Below are positions 33,868 through 44,897 of a DNA stretch of 64,000 bases, piece by piece. Each line of letters starts with the position of its first letter. The stretch's first letter is position 1. The notes under the pieces were generated by a model, which did no database searches, was not told the origin of the DNA, and saw only the letters and a list, made by a program, of their open reading frames with translations. Both the position numbers and the translations under genes were made by a program. Source of the DNA: Capra hircus (Eukaryota > Chordata > Mammalia > Artiodactyla > Bovidae); the NCBI RefSeq assembly GCF_001704415.2, contig NC_030820.1:39600036-39664035 (forward strand), in the 5' to 3' direction.

Positions 33868-34008
33868 CCAGCTTCAGATCTGTAAAATGGGACGCTAATG
33901 GGACCTGCCTGCTAGGGTTTTGTGTGGAGGAAAAATGAGGTCATTCATGTGACCAGCATGTAGTATGTGAATGCTCAAAAAATGCTGGTTGTTGTCATTA
34001 TTACTGAT
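33868..34008 (+). mobile_element. MIR SINE, 3' half
   Basis: CTGTAAAATGGGACGC, CTAGGGTTTTGTGTGGAGG and CATGTAGTATGTGAATGCTC follow the MIR core-to-3' order closely. Confidence 0.82.
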
Positions 34009-34225
34009 TTAAAGGTGTTTGAGACTGAAAGACAGTTGGAGGAAAGAAGTGTCTTCTTTGATGGAGGTTGCTTTTCGTTGCTTACTTTATAGATGATCAC
34101 CTTACGTTTCAGTTCTCATTCGTCTAACCTAGATTTCCTAAATGGGCCTGTGAAATAGCAAGAGCAACACGTGACACAGGACTCTTTCGGTCTCTCACCA
34201 ACATGAGTCCTTTCAGGTTATATTT

Positions 34226-34454
34226 TGTGTGTGTACATACTCAGTTGCTTCAGTCATGTCCGACTATTTGCAACTCTATGGACTGTAGCCCGCCAGGCTC
34301 CTCCATCCATGGGATTCTCCAGGCAAGAATACTGGAGTGGGTTGCCATGCCCTCCTTCAGGGGATCTTTCCGTCCCAGGGATCAAACCCGTGTCTCACAT
34401 CTCCTGCATTGGCAGGGAAGTTCTTTAACCACGAGTGCCACCTGGGAAGCCCAA
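34226..34454 (-). mobile_element. Bov-tA SINE
   Basis: Antisense; left end TGTGTGTACATACTCAGTTGC, head GAGTGCCACCTGGGAAGCC at right. Perfect 9-bp target duplication GTTATATTT (34217-34225 and 34455-34463). Confidence 0.95.
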
Positions 34455-34719
34455 GTTATATTTCAATCATGTGCTCAAATAGGTACCAAAAACCAAATTT
34501 TTAAAAATTCAGAGACCTTAAAATAGCTGATTGCATTCAAATTGACTCCTCCCATGGATTTGAGGCAATGTTTAAAGGAATCAGTTTTGCCAGACTGGAA
34601 ATCAAAAAGAAGGAAACAGTGATTTATACAGTGCTCCTTGTTATTAATTTGAATCAATGGCACTGTTCCCATGAAGAACTGAATCATTACCTTTTAGTCT
34701 GAAGTTTGGAACCTAATTT

Positions 34720-34932
34720 CAGCTCCGTTCAGTTCAGTTGCTCAGTTGTGTCTGACTGTTTGTGACCCCATGGACTGAAGCATACCAGGCCTCCCTGTTC
34801 ATCACCAACTCCCGGAGTTTACTCAAACTCATGCCCATTGAGTTGGTGATGCCATCCAACCATCTCGTCCTCTGTGATCTCCTTCTCCTCCCGCCTTCGA
34901 TATTTCCCAGTATCAGGGTCTTTTCAAATGAT
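34720..34932 (-). mobile_element. BovB LINE 3' fragment
   Basis: Antisense BovB terminus (TTCAGTTCAGTTGCTCAG...) of about 210 bp. Perfect 11-bp target duplication GAACCTAATTT (34709-34719 and 34933-34943). Confidence 0.95.
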
Positions 34933-35279
34933 GAACCTAATTTACCTCCTTGCAATTTTGTTGTTGGACTATTCATATGATACTTCTTTTTTTTTTTAAT
35001 TTCTTGCCCTAATTCCTCTACCACCCACGACCCCTCCCCCCCGCCATTTGCAATTATTTCTCTGTGCCAGAAACTTAGCAGGTATTCCTCATGGAGGAGT
35101 TGGCACGTCCTATAAAAATGTGTTTCTCCAATTAACCTTTTCATAAGAAGTCTTGAGAGTAGAGTACAGCATTTTTCTGATGAGGAAACTGACATTTATA
35201 CTGTCCCTAGAAGAAGCCACGAAACAGAAAGGGGAGTGGCAGGAGTGACTGTGTTTCCAGAGTAAGGACCACATTTGCT

Positions 35280-35512
35280 TAACGGACCTCTGTGTTTCAG
35301 ACTCTGTCCTAAGTGCCCGCACGTATCTCACTACCTCCTTTCATGTTCCCACTGCTTCTCTGGAATGTGTGTGGCTCTCTACATTTTACATCTATAGAAA
35401 CTGAGGCTGGGGGAGATTAAATACTCAGGGTCATATTTATTAAACATCTGGCTGGAGTTTGAACCCAGATTGGTTTGGAGACACATCCACCATGTTACAT
35501 TGCCTCTCAGAA
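35280..35512 (-). mobile_element. MIR SINE
   Basis: Antisense MIR: ACATTTTACATCTATAGAAAC then TGAGGCTGGGGGAG (core complement) and GTTTGAACCCAGATTGG (tRNA-like complement). Old and diverged. Confidence 0.82.
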
Positions 35513-35642
35513 TAGTCTTGACTTGGGTTTAATTGGCTATTTACTGGATGTTATTAAATGGTTTAATTAATGATACTAACTATAACATTTTTAAGTCAAA
35601 GACATTTTGTGGAAGAAAATATTCTTTCCTTTCTTTTTTCAG

Positions 35643-35806
35643 AAGCTCAGCAGCCAAGAAGTCTTTTCTGTTGGAGCTTCTGATCAACAGCAGGGAAACT
35701 GTGGAATTTCCAGGCTCAACAGTTATTCTGGAAGGAATTATGGATGTGAACAAGGATTCACTTCACAGCTACAGTGAAATGATGAAACATTTGAGATTTC
35801 TAGTTG
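35643..35806 (+). other. Candidate internal coding exon, gene unknown
   Basis: A 164-bp open segment sits between a strong acceptor (pyrimidine tract TTTCCTTTCTTTTTTCAG ending 35642) and a good donor (TTG|GTAAGA at 35806/35807). The frame continuous with the exon runs SSAAKKSFLLELL... through ...MMKHLRFLV, entering in phase 2 and leaving in phase 1. It overlaps no recognised repeat. I recognise no protein family, and no second exon of the same kind was found in the window. It may be chance, part of a long-intron gene, or a non-coding exon. Confidence 0.28.
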
Positions 35807-35976
35807 GTAAGACAGCTGTGACCTGAAGAAGAGTCTCAGGGTCTGAAATCAGACACTGTGGGCCCATGATGAGGAAGGGCGAAGCTTCCATAATGACGTC
35901 CACAGGCATTCGAGGGCACGGCTTGGGCTTGTGCTGGATCAGGAGAGGGGCAGGCCTTCCTTAAAAAAGCCAGACC

Positions 35977-36071
35977 TCTGGGACTTCCTTGGAGGTTCAG
36001 TGGATAAGCTCACAGTGTAGGGGATGAAGGTTTGATCTCTGGTTGGGGAACTAAGATCCAAATAAGTAAAT
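35977..36071 (+). mobile_element. CHR-type SINE
   Basis: Sense: GGGACTTCCTTGGAGGTTCAG head, GGTTTGATCTCTGG B-box region, GGGGAACTAAGATCC end. Perfect 13-bp target duplication AAAAAGCCAGACC (35964-35976 and 36072-36084), unusually clean for this family. Confidence 0.93.
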
Positions 36072-36084
36072 AAAAAGCCAGACC

Positions 36085-36636
36085 CTGAACGCAGTATGTG
36101 ATGTAACTTCTGTGAACTATGTCGGTTCTCCATTGGAATCTGTGGACCCCTATGAGGTCCATGGTTAGAATTCAGAGTGTCTGGGAACCTGAATGAGAAA
36201 TGAGAAAAAGAAATTCTATCATTTTCTCAAATCTCTGGCTGAACTTTGGCATTTCCTTTCATTATCAATATGGTCAACAAACCACCCTAGTATTAACAGT
36301 ACCTGTGACTTTGGCATCAATAGAAATCAGATATTTTCACATCACATTGCAGTTGTTGCAGAGATAACAAACCACTATGTATGCTCATCACTACCTTAAA
36401 GTTATAGGGATAACAACTCACCCCAGATTCTGTGAAGGAATGAACTAACAAGTTCATGTATGCTCATATCACACATTAGTGTTTTAATATTTTAATAACT
36501 GTACTTCAAAGTATTGGATCCCTTTTGTATTCCTCTAAATTTTATTTTATACATGTAAAATGTTATTCTGAGGTGATTTTCAATAGAAAGCAATCAAGAC
36601 CTCAGCTTTAGAAACTAATAACAAAAATACACATTT
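36085..36636. other. Unique sequence, no gene seen
   Basis: About 550 bp, AT-rich. No coding family or repeat recognised. Confidence 0.45.
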
Positions 36637-36647
36637 AAAATGATAAC

Positions 36648-36859
36648 AGGGGCTTCCTAGGTGCCTCAGTGGTAAAGAATCTGCCTGTAATGTGGGAGAC
36701 ATGAATTCAGTCCTGGGTCAGGAAGATCCCCTGGAGAAGGAAATGACAACCTACTCCAGTACTCTTGTCAGGGAAATCCCATGGACAGGGGAGCCTGGAG
36801 GGCTATGGTCCATGGTGTCGCAAGAGTCAGACATGATTTAGAGAGTAAACAATAACAAC
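36648..36859 (+). mobile_element. Bov-tA SINE
   Basis: Sense, head GGGGCTTCCTAGGTGCCTC, tail ending AACAATAACAACA. Perfect 11-bp target duplication AAAATGATAAC (36637-36647 and 36860-36870). Confidence 0.96.
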
Positions 36860-37231
36860 AAAATGATAACTCCCTGGACACAGTTTGTTTGGTGACCTTT
36901 GAACTTCCTTCACTTTAACTCAGTATTTCTTCAAGTTCTACCCATGTACCCATTTTAACTAACATCTGTAACAAACTTTAGAATATGTATCTGTTAAACT
37001 ATTTTTATTAATCACTATTTTGTCATGTGATGATTAGATAAACCACATTTGACATTTGCATCTAACTTATAGAAAAGGCTTTTATTGCAGTGAGCTTTCC
37101 ACATCTCCAGGTCTTCTGAGTAGGGAGCTGGGGTGGGAAGAACGTGTGAAAGACCAGAGCTATGCTTAAGCAGAGTTGCCTGCACTGGTTTTCAAGTGAT
37201 TGCCTTCCTGGAGAGCCAGCAGACTTCTTTA

Positions 37232-37423
37232 TTTTTTTTTAAATGAAAGATTTTTAAATTTTATTTTATTTTTATTTATTTAGCCGTGTCATTTCTTAGC
37301 TGCAGTCTGTGGGCTTAGTTGCCCTGCAACATGTGAGATCTTAGTTCCCAGACTAGGGATCGAACCCATGTCCCCTGCATTGGAAAGCAGTTCTTAACTA
37401 CAGGATAGCCAAGGAGGTCCCGT
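37232..37423 (-). mobile_element. CHR-type SINE
   Basis: Antisense: T/A-rich tail, AGCCGTGTCATTTCTTAGC, CTAGGGATCGAACCCATG. Target duplication AGCAGACTTCTTTA (37218-37231) versus AGCAGCCTTCTTTA (37424-37437), one mismatch in 14. Confidence 0.93.
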
Positions 37424-37437
37424 AGCAGCCTTCTTTA

Positions 37438-40017
37438 GAGTCCTTTAAACCAATAGCAAATGACCACCTGCCCCTGAGTATCCTCCCCACCAGACGGACA
37501 CAGTGCCTGAAACCTCACTATCAATCTGATGTGGGATTTGGGTATTGTGGTTTTAGAGTCTCTGCTCTAAAAAAATGATGCAGGAAAGATGCACTTTCTT
37601 GTATTTTCATAGATTATAAAATGCCTCTTCAATCCTTCTCTCTTCCTGTATAAATCCTTCCCCATTTCACACACCGAGTAAGACATATTCCTGCGGAAGA
37701 GTTCAGTTGGTCTTGTTATGAAGAGAGAGAAAAAGAAAACATCACAGCTCCTCTGTGCTTCTTCATGTGAAGATGTCGTGATGTGTGTGTGGTTTTTTTT
37801 TTTCTTCCTCCTTTGCAGAAACCCTGATTGTGTGATGGCCCAGCTGATGAACTCCTGGTGGTGGTCAGTCTCCTTGCAGATTTCCACTTTTTTATTGGGT
37901 AAACGTTGATGTCACTCTGATCATAAAAGGAAGATGTCTGTTGGTTTCTCCTACCAGCATTTCCTAGCCCAGCAAAGATGCCTGGACTAACAGGGAGGGC
38001 TGGGTTATAATGGAAATATCTCTCCTGAGAGGGGCAGTTATATGGACACTTGTTGACCCCTTACTGGTAGGATGACTGGCAGTCACAGCCCACCTTGATG
38101 TCTCTATGTCATGTTCAGTTCTTGGTAATATTGTCATACGGGCCAGTTTAGGTGCGGAAAGAAGAGGTGAAGACAATGATGGAAACTTAGTGTACACAGA
38201 GAAAAGGGCAGGAAAGACTTAACTGCAGTTAGAAATATCACTGATTAGAAGACACTTGATAAAAACACAGGGTGCCCTTGGATAGGGGCCCTACAGTTGA
38301 GAACAGAGAACAAAAAAACAAAAAGGAGGGGCCGAGACTAACTGAAGCCCCTTCCAGGTTCCTTGACAGCCCAGACCATCTTGATGATTGAAATATACAA
38401 ATTCAGATTTTAAGACGCCCTCCATACTGGAGTCAGATTTGCAAAGCTTCTTCTGTGAGCAGGCTTGAAAGTGACTTTATGACATCACTCCTGCAGAAGA
38501 TGGTAGAACTCTTCAATCCAGAATTTTCATTTCTGTCCACCCTCCCTCTCTTCCTTGTGTTCTGTTTCTCATCCTGCCATCCACATTTGTGCAGCTCTGG
38601 GGCTGGATTGGGGGTGCTTTCTCATTAAAAAGAAGCCCCCAGACCATGTATCACCAAGGAGAATGAAAAAACTGAAGCCATCAGTGGTTCGGTAATCCAC
38701 ACTTATTGTGGCTTTGTATTTTGAGCATCACCTTTTCCACTTACAAACAGTTATATTATTAAAAAGATATTTTCCGAAGATAGTAACCTTGGCAGTAGTT
38801 GTCAAGGCTAATAGTTTGACATTTCAGATCACCCACAACTAATCAACTGAACATGGCAACACATTTGAAAAACCCATTATAGGCAGAAGGCCCTGAAGTA
38901 ATATGTCAACTCTCGCACTAACAGCTGTTATGTAAACGGGCTGATTTTTCTCTGCTGAATGGTCACATGGTTGAAGAAAGAGTGGCTTTGAAGGACGAGT
39001 GCATAGAGCTGGGGAAGGAGATTGTGTTATTGAATGCCATATATTTATGGGGGAAAAGTCCGTATCGCTGATGATAAAAACACTCAGTCATCTCTCACAA
39101 ATGCTTTTAGGGATGTTTTTCTCTTCTAAACAGAACACTCCCTGAAGGGCGTGGAGAGCTGTTACACCATTATTGCCTTCCTAGTGGGGAAATGATCTCT
39201 AGGATTCAGCATCCCAGAACTGTTGTCCAAGATTTCCCTGAAAGATAAGAAGAAGGGAAAAAAAAAAAAAGCCTGCAGCCTCAGGTTTCAAAAACTCCCA
39301 AGTCCAGATGGGCAAATAAAGAAGGGAACTAATTTTGTTTCTGTAATTCCTATAGATTTTCAAGTGTTTTTAAGTATTTGAAGAACCTCATTGTGAGGAC
39401 AGGTCTTTTTATCTCCGAGCCTTAACCTAGATTTATCACTGAGTGATCTTAACAGCTCTTTGTGTTTTTTGAAAAACAAAGTAAGTCCAAGAGTACTTAC
39501 AAATTGCTCCAAAATGACACAGAAAGATTGAAAATAAAGGGCTGGAAAAGATATTCTGGATAAGTACTAAGCCAAAGAGAGCTGGTAGCTGTATTCAGAG
39601 CAGACAATAGTAGAATTTAGGGTAAGAAATGGTAATACCGGAAAAGAGACAGGACAGGTTTTTTAAAGGAAATATCCTTAAATAAGATAAAGCATTCATA
39701 AACCTCACTATTTCACCTTGAAGTGTATAAAGCAGAGACTGACCCGGAAGCATGGGTAAATAAATCTACAAACTTAATGGGGGAGTGTAACCCAAGATTC
39801 AGAAGCAGAGAAATTAAAGCAGACTGAAAATTAATGCAAACAAACAGTGCCAACCCACTCAATCTAAGACATGTGCTTGGAAGTCTTGACCTTACAGGGA
39901 ATATGTTTTCTTGTTTAAAACACATAATATTTAAATGAAGAAATTCTTAACAAACCTCAAAAAATTGAGAGGTTAGAAGCTTGTTCTCTGACTAAAATGG
40001 ACCTTAATTAGAAATTA
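37438..40017. other. Unique 2.6 kb; candidate conserved element at 38640-39130
   Basis: No gene or young repeat. 38640-39130 is AT-rich with TAATCC, CTAATAG and CTAATCAACTG type words and no repeat signature, the style of a conserved non-coding element. An A-run lies at about 39258-39270 without a SINE body. Confidence 0.35.
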
Positions 40018-40166
40018 GGGACTTCTCCTGAGGTCCTGTGGTTAAGACTCTGCCTTCCCTTGCAGGGGGTGTAGGTTTGATCCCTGACTGGGGAACTAAG
40101 ACCTCACATGCTGCAGGGTGCAGCCAAAAAATTAAATAACTTGCTTTCCTTAAAAAAAAAAAAAAA
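40018..40166 (+). mobile_element. CHR-type SINE
   Basis: Sense: GGGACTTCTCCTGAGGTCC head, GGTTTGATCCCTGACTGG, GTGCAGCCAAAAAATTAAATAAC end and a poly-A of about 15 (40152-40166). No certain target duplication. Confidence 0.9.
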
Positions 40167-40528
40167 TTAATACTAAAAAGACAGCCAAAGCCCCTTCCAG
40201 TTTTTGGAAACTGAAAACACCTACCTGAAAAATTCATGGGTTAAAGAAGAAACAACAGTGAAAGTTGCCCCAAAATATTTAGAGCCAAATGACTGAAACA
40301 CTATAGGTCAACATACGTGTGGCAGAGCTAAGTTATGCTGAGCAGAAAATTTTAATCTTCAGTGCAGTGATTGGAAAATGAGGAAGTTAGTGGACACATG
40401 GGAGGACACAGCAGAAGCCATCAACTGAGCTGGGTAAAGGGCTCTTAGCAGAGCACGGCCGTGCTGATGCCCGGCTCTTGGACTTCCCAGCCTCCAGAAC
40501 CGTGAGAAAGAAAATGTGGTTGTTTATA

Positions 40529-40617
40529 GGCTAAGAAGGAAGAAAGGAAGGGAAGGAGGGAGGGAAGGGGGATGAAAGGGAGGAAAGAAAGGAAGTAGGG
40601 GTGGGGGGAAGGAAGCC
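40529..40617. repeat. Purine-rich low-complexity tract
   Basis: About 90 bp almost entirely A and G on the plus strand (GGAAGGGAAGGAGGGAGGG and similar). Potential triplex- or quadruplex-prone DNA. Confidence 0.9.
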
Positions 40618-40765
40618 GTAAGTCGTATGAGAAGGAACAACACGAAGGAAAAGTGTCCCAGGAGAAACAGCAGTTAATAAAACAGAAGAAAACGGAAAGC
40701 GACTCATCTTTCCATGGGAACTTTGGTTTCTGACCAATGGTTTACAATAAATTACCTTATTTAAA

Positions 40766-41190
40766 AGCACATATCCACTTTCTGACTTACTTCACTCTGT
40801 ATGACAGACTCCATACATATATCACCTATCATGCCTGCATGTGGGATCTGGGAAAATGGTATAGACGAACCTAGTTCCAGGGCGAGAACAGAGATGCAGA
40901 AGCAGAGATTGGATATGTGGGCACAGCGGGGGAAGGGGGGTCGGGTGGGATGAACTGAGAGATTTGGATCAACATATACACACTACCCTGTGTAAACAGA
41001 GCTAGTGGAAGCTGCTGTATAGCACAGGGCACTCAGCTCGGTGCTCTGTAATGACCCAGAGGGGTGGGATGGCGTGGGTTGGTGGGGGAGGTTCAAGAGG
41101 AAGTGGCTATATGTATACATATAGCTGATTCACTTCGTTGTACAGTGGAAAGTAACACAACGTTGAAAAGCAATTATACTACACACACAA
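40766..41190 (+). mobile_element. L1 3' end with inverted 5' segment
   Basis: Sense L1 3' UTR from about 40808 (ATGTGGGATCTGGGAAAATGG, GTATAGCACAGGGCACTC, TGTACAGTGGAAAGTAACAC). Directly upstream, 40766-40806 (TTCTGACTTACTTCACTCTG) is the neighbouring ORF2-end segment in reverse complement. That junction is the signature of L1 twin priming. Confidence 0.8.
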
Positions 41191-42776
41191 AAAAACCCCC
41201 ACATATATTCAAACCACTAATGGTGTGTCTTTGCCAAATGGACAGCATTTCAGTTTGTTCAATCAGAAATAAGTTGTGTTGAGACCACGCTGTAGGCAGA
41301 CCGCCTCTCACCTGTCATGATGTCAGGATCTCAGATAAAGGCAGAGGAAGGGGAGGCTCTGTCACCGGGCAGTTTTGCTCATACGGGTCCAGCCAGGAAA
41401 GCTCCAGTAGCCATATTTGGTGGCCTGGGATGTGACAGCCATCACTACCGTCAGCATCGGAACGTTTCTTGTTCATCACCGAACATCCTTCATGTCAGCG
41501 AGGCACTCAGTCTGATCAAGACAATCTCGCACAGTTTTCTGGTCCTTGGAAACAGACTTTAATGTCACGGACTTCACTTAAGGGCTTCCTTGGTGCTGTT
41601 GAACCAAAGGTGGGAGTTCTTGGCCACGCCATTCGTCTGACCACTATTTTGCTTATTCTGGCCAGCCCCTGTGCTCAATCTGAGAGCCTGAATTTTGTGC
41701 CCAATTAAACACATAATTAAGAGCTCAGAAAGGCACATCCATTATCAAATTGGGCCTTTTCACACCCTATGCTCGCTTAGAAAACCTCTCCAAGCTGATG
41801 AACAAACCTCAGCCCGGTTGTCATTCCAGCGGTGCTCTGGGGCTCTGTTTGCAGCGAAAAGGTTTACAAGTCTGAACAGAATCCAAATTAGCTCAGTTCC
41901 TATGGACTGACTGAAAAACCAGGGAAGTCAGGACTGATTTTCTGAATTAATAGCCTTTCTTACAGCTTTGGAAATCTCCTTAAATTCAAGTCAGGTCAGA
42001 AGTGCCTCTTGGGTCGGGAGGAGAAAATTAAGACAGGACACAAAGTAGAATCTTCTCCAGCGCCATGATTTTTTCCTTGGTTGCCATTTTCCTATTTAAA
42101 TATGTTCTACTTAAGTAATATATAGAATATAGAGTGAAATAAACTGAACTTTCACATTTGGTCACAATAAAAAGGTGTTCCTTAAAAAATCTGGCAGAGA
42201 AATTAGTAAAGCTCAAAGAGTTAGGAAAAGATCGTCCAAACTACCAGTTATTTTTGCAAACACGACGATGAAAATCTGACTCCATGATAAGCAAATTGGG
42301 GTAGGAAGAGACCATGTCATCTGTATCCAAGAGTAAGATGTGTACATCTCTGAATATAGAGATGCTGGAAAAATTTAGAGACTCGTATTTATGCTAGAAG
42401 TTCTGGTTCACCTGGGGCTCAGCACTGGCATCTCTAGTCCCTCCTCTCAAACTCAGTCACCTGTATTAAGTATTTTATATCCTGTGTTTTGGTGGAGGGT
42501 TGAGGGTCCATGGTAAGAAGCAACTGAGTATGGAAAAGCCCTGTTCTCTGCCCTCTAGGCATAGGAAACTGACGGTGTCCCAGAGAAACAAGCTGCCGTG
42601 TTCCTTGGTAGGTCAAGACTGGTCTGCTTCCGAAACCCAAACAAGGAAATACAAGCTCATTCTGTTTGGAAAACAGAGGCTCTGGGTGTCTCTTACTTGA
42701 AAAAATGTAATTAAGGAGCCTGAGAATTTGAAGCCATTCTACATCATCTTCTCTTAGCCATTTTTTTTTTTTTGAG
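41191..42776. other. Unique 1.6 kb; candidate conserved element at 41660-41910
   Basis: No gene accepted. 41690-41760 (CAATTAAACACATAATTAAG, TTATCAAATTGGGCC) is repeat-free and homeodomain-motif-rich, like an enhancer-type conserved element. Frames here are 81 codons or fewer. Confidence 0.35.
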
Positions 42777-42924
42777 GATTTTATTTTTCTTGGTTCTTTT
42801 TTGTTTTGTTTGTTTTTTGGCCACTCCTTATGACGTGGAATCGTAGTTCCCCGACCAGGAATTGAACCTGCATCCGCTGCATTGCAAGACGGATTCTTAA
42901 CTGCTGGACCACCAGGGAACTCCC
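42777..42924 (-). mobile_element. CHR-type SINE
   Basis: Antisense: T-rich left side, TTTTTGGCCACTCCTTATG, CAGGAATTGAACCTGCATCC, head CTGGACCACCAGGGAACTCC at right. Confidence 0.9.
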
Positions 42925-43994
42925 TGAACAATGATTTTCAAGATAAACTGAGGAGCAAATATATTGTTGGCAAAGAGGACAGTTAGGGAGAAACCATGAT
43001 AACCTAGCACACAATGTGATGTGCTGATCTAAGAAAGTGACTGGGGTGTAAATGACAGGAATCAGGGGATCTGGGAGGTTCAAGTCCCCAGTCCTGAGTA
43101 GCTCTGAAGCTGAAGAAGGCTCTTGCATCACCCTGAGGTTCTGGCATTCATGCTGGCTGGTAACCTCAAAATGTCAGGTCAGATCAATATTCATTTCCTG
43201 ACCAATAAAAGCAAAACTCAGACCTTCTCAAATCATCTTCCACTTGGTCCGTTTCCAGTCTAGCTTTTGTCCAGTACATTTGGTCACTGGTATGAGACAT
43301 GTTTGGGTCCCGTTTCCCACTGAACTAACAGGAACTCCTTGGCTTATAGGAAATGGTTATTTATAATGGACTAAATCAAGGACCGGTTGTTTTGGGGTCT
43401 GTGTGTGTGTGTGTGTGTGTTCATAGCAGGCTTAATTGTAATAACATTTATACCACATAATATAGTGCACAGAGGTTGTAATTTTCCTATCATCTAAATT
43501 GCAGGCTGAAATTGTGTTAAGGAAGGACCGTAGAGAGTGAATTACTGCTTTCAAAATGACTACTTTTAACCGACAATATGACCGGCAGATGAATGCCTAG
43601 GATGGGAGGACATTCTATATTTGACGTTAGTTGGTCATACCCCAGGATTTTTAAGTGTAGCTAACGCAGATCATTTGCATTTAAAATTTATAACTGGCAC
43701 CTGGAGTCCCCAGAAAATCATTCTTTCTACTTAATATTGTATCACCTTTGGAAAACACTTAGTGATTTTGAAGATGTCATTCAGACAGTTCGACCTGTCA
43801 ATTTCTTTTAGACTTTCCTGCTGGCTGGGCCCTGGGGTTGGTTGTAACAACCCAGAACTGGAATGCAAATTTAAAAGGACACAATTGACTTCTTGCACAT
43901 AATGAAATGAGCAAGTGAAAATTCAGCATCTTACACTCCTGAGATGTTTTTGTGCTTATTAAACACCATGACGATGAGACACCCGTCTCCCTGG
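42925..43994. other. Unique; candidate conserved element at 43430-43760
   Basis: No gene. Downstream of a GT repeat, 43430-43760 is AT-rich and repeat-free, with an octamer ATTTGCAT (43673-43680) and CTTAATTGTAATAAC. Regulatory potential is inference only. Confidence 0.3.
43401..43420. repeat. (GT)10 microsatellite
   Basis: Ten GT units in unique sequence, not attached to a SINE. Confidence 0.9.
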
Positions 43995-44172
43995 GAATAG
44001 GCTTGGGCTTTGCAAAGGTGGGAGCTGGATTCAAATCCTGCTTCCCCGTCGATTTTACCAGCCACTAAATGACCTCAGCAAGAAGGCAAGCTGTCCGAGC
44101 CTCAGTTTCTCCCTCTGCAACATGGGTATAATAATAACTCTAACCTTGGAGGTTTGTGGGAAGGCCTAGGAG
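43995..44172 (+). mobile_element. MIR SINE
   Basis: GCTGGATTCAAATCCTGC (tRNA-like), ACTAAATGACCTCAGCAAG, CCTCAGTTTCTCCCTCTGC (core), GGGTATAATAATAACTC follow MIR order throughout. Confidence 0.85.
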
Positions 44173-44897
44173 GTGGCATCTAAAAATAAGGCCAGGGCAA
44201 GTCCTCAGGGCAAGGGGATGCTCTCAGCCTGTATTGTTCTGGAGGATGGTTCCGTTTGGAACAGGAAGCGAGATAACCACAACATCTCAGGAAATCTTTG
44301 CTGTCAGAGACTTCCAGAGACTTCTCCACCAAAATGGATCAGAAAGAGAAAGAGAGGAGACACCAGAAAGAACAAGAGGCCCAGTGCCTTTTACCACATC
44401 TTTGCTGGCTCTGTGTCATCATCCCCAGGCTTCCACCTCAGAACCTGGGGGCCGGGGGGCCTTTTCTGACCCTTCCAATTGTGTTGGGAAAAGTGGTGAC
44501 CAGCTATGGCCACCAGATCAGACGTACAGGCTCTGACCGGATGTAACAGAGTCTGCAGGAAACTGTCATTTCTGAGCCACACACCAGGCCTCCCCTCCTC
44601 ACAAACAACTAGACACTTGAACTTGGCTTTTAGCCACCAGGTCCTGGGCTTAAGCTCAGGCCTGAGTAGGAACAGTGCAGTGGTGAGGGCCAAGCCCACA
44701 GATCCCTTGGAAACTGGACACAGTTTTGCTGGGTGTGCTGGGCACTGGGTTTGTCTGTGATGAGGAAGGTGCAGAGGAAAAGCTGCCAAGGTTTGTCTCC
44801 CTGTACCTCGCTGCCTTCCTTTCTCTTACCCATCCTGGCTCCAAAGAGTCCTTCTCAAGATGAAACTTTTAATCAGTGATGCTTCGAAAACTGAATA
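44173..44897. other. Unique sequence, no gene seen
   Basis: About 725 bp, GC-moderate. Frames of 126 and 132 codons lie on opposite strands over the same bases without a family; neither is called. Confidence 0.4.
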
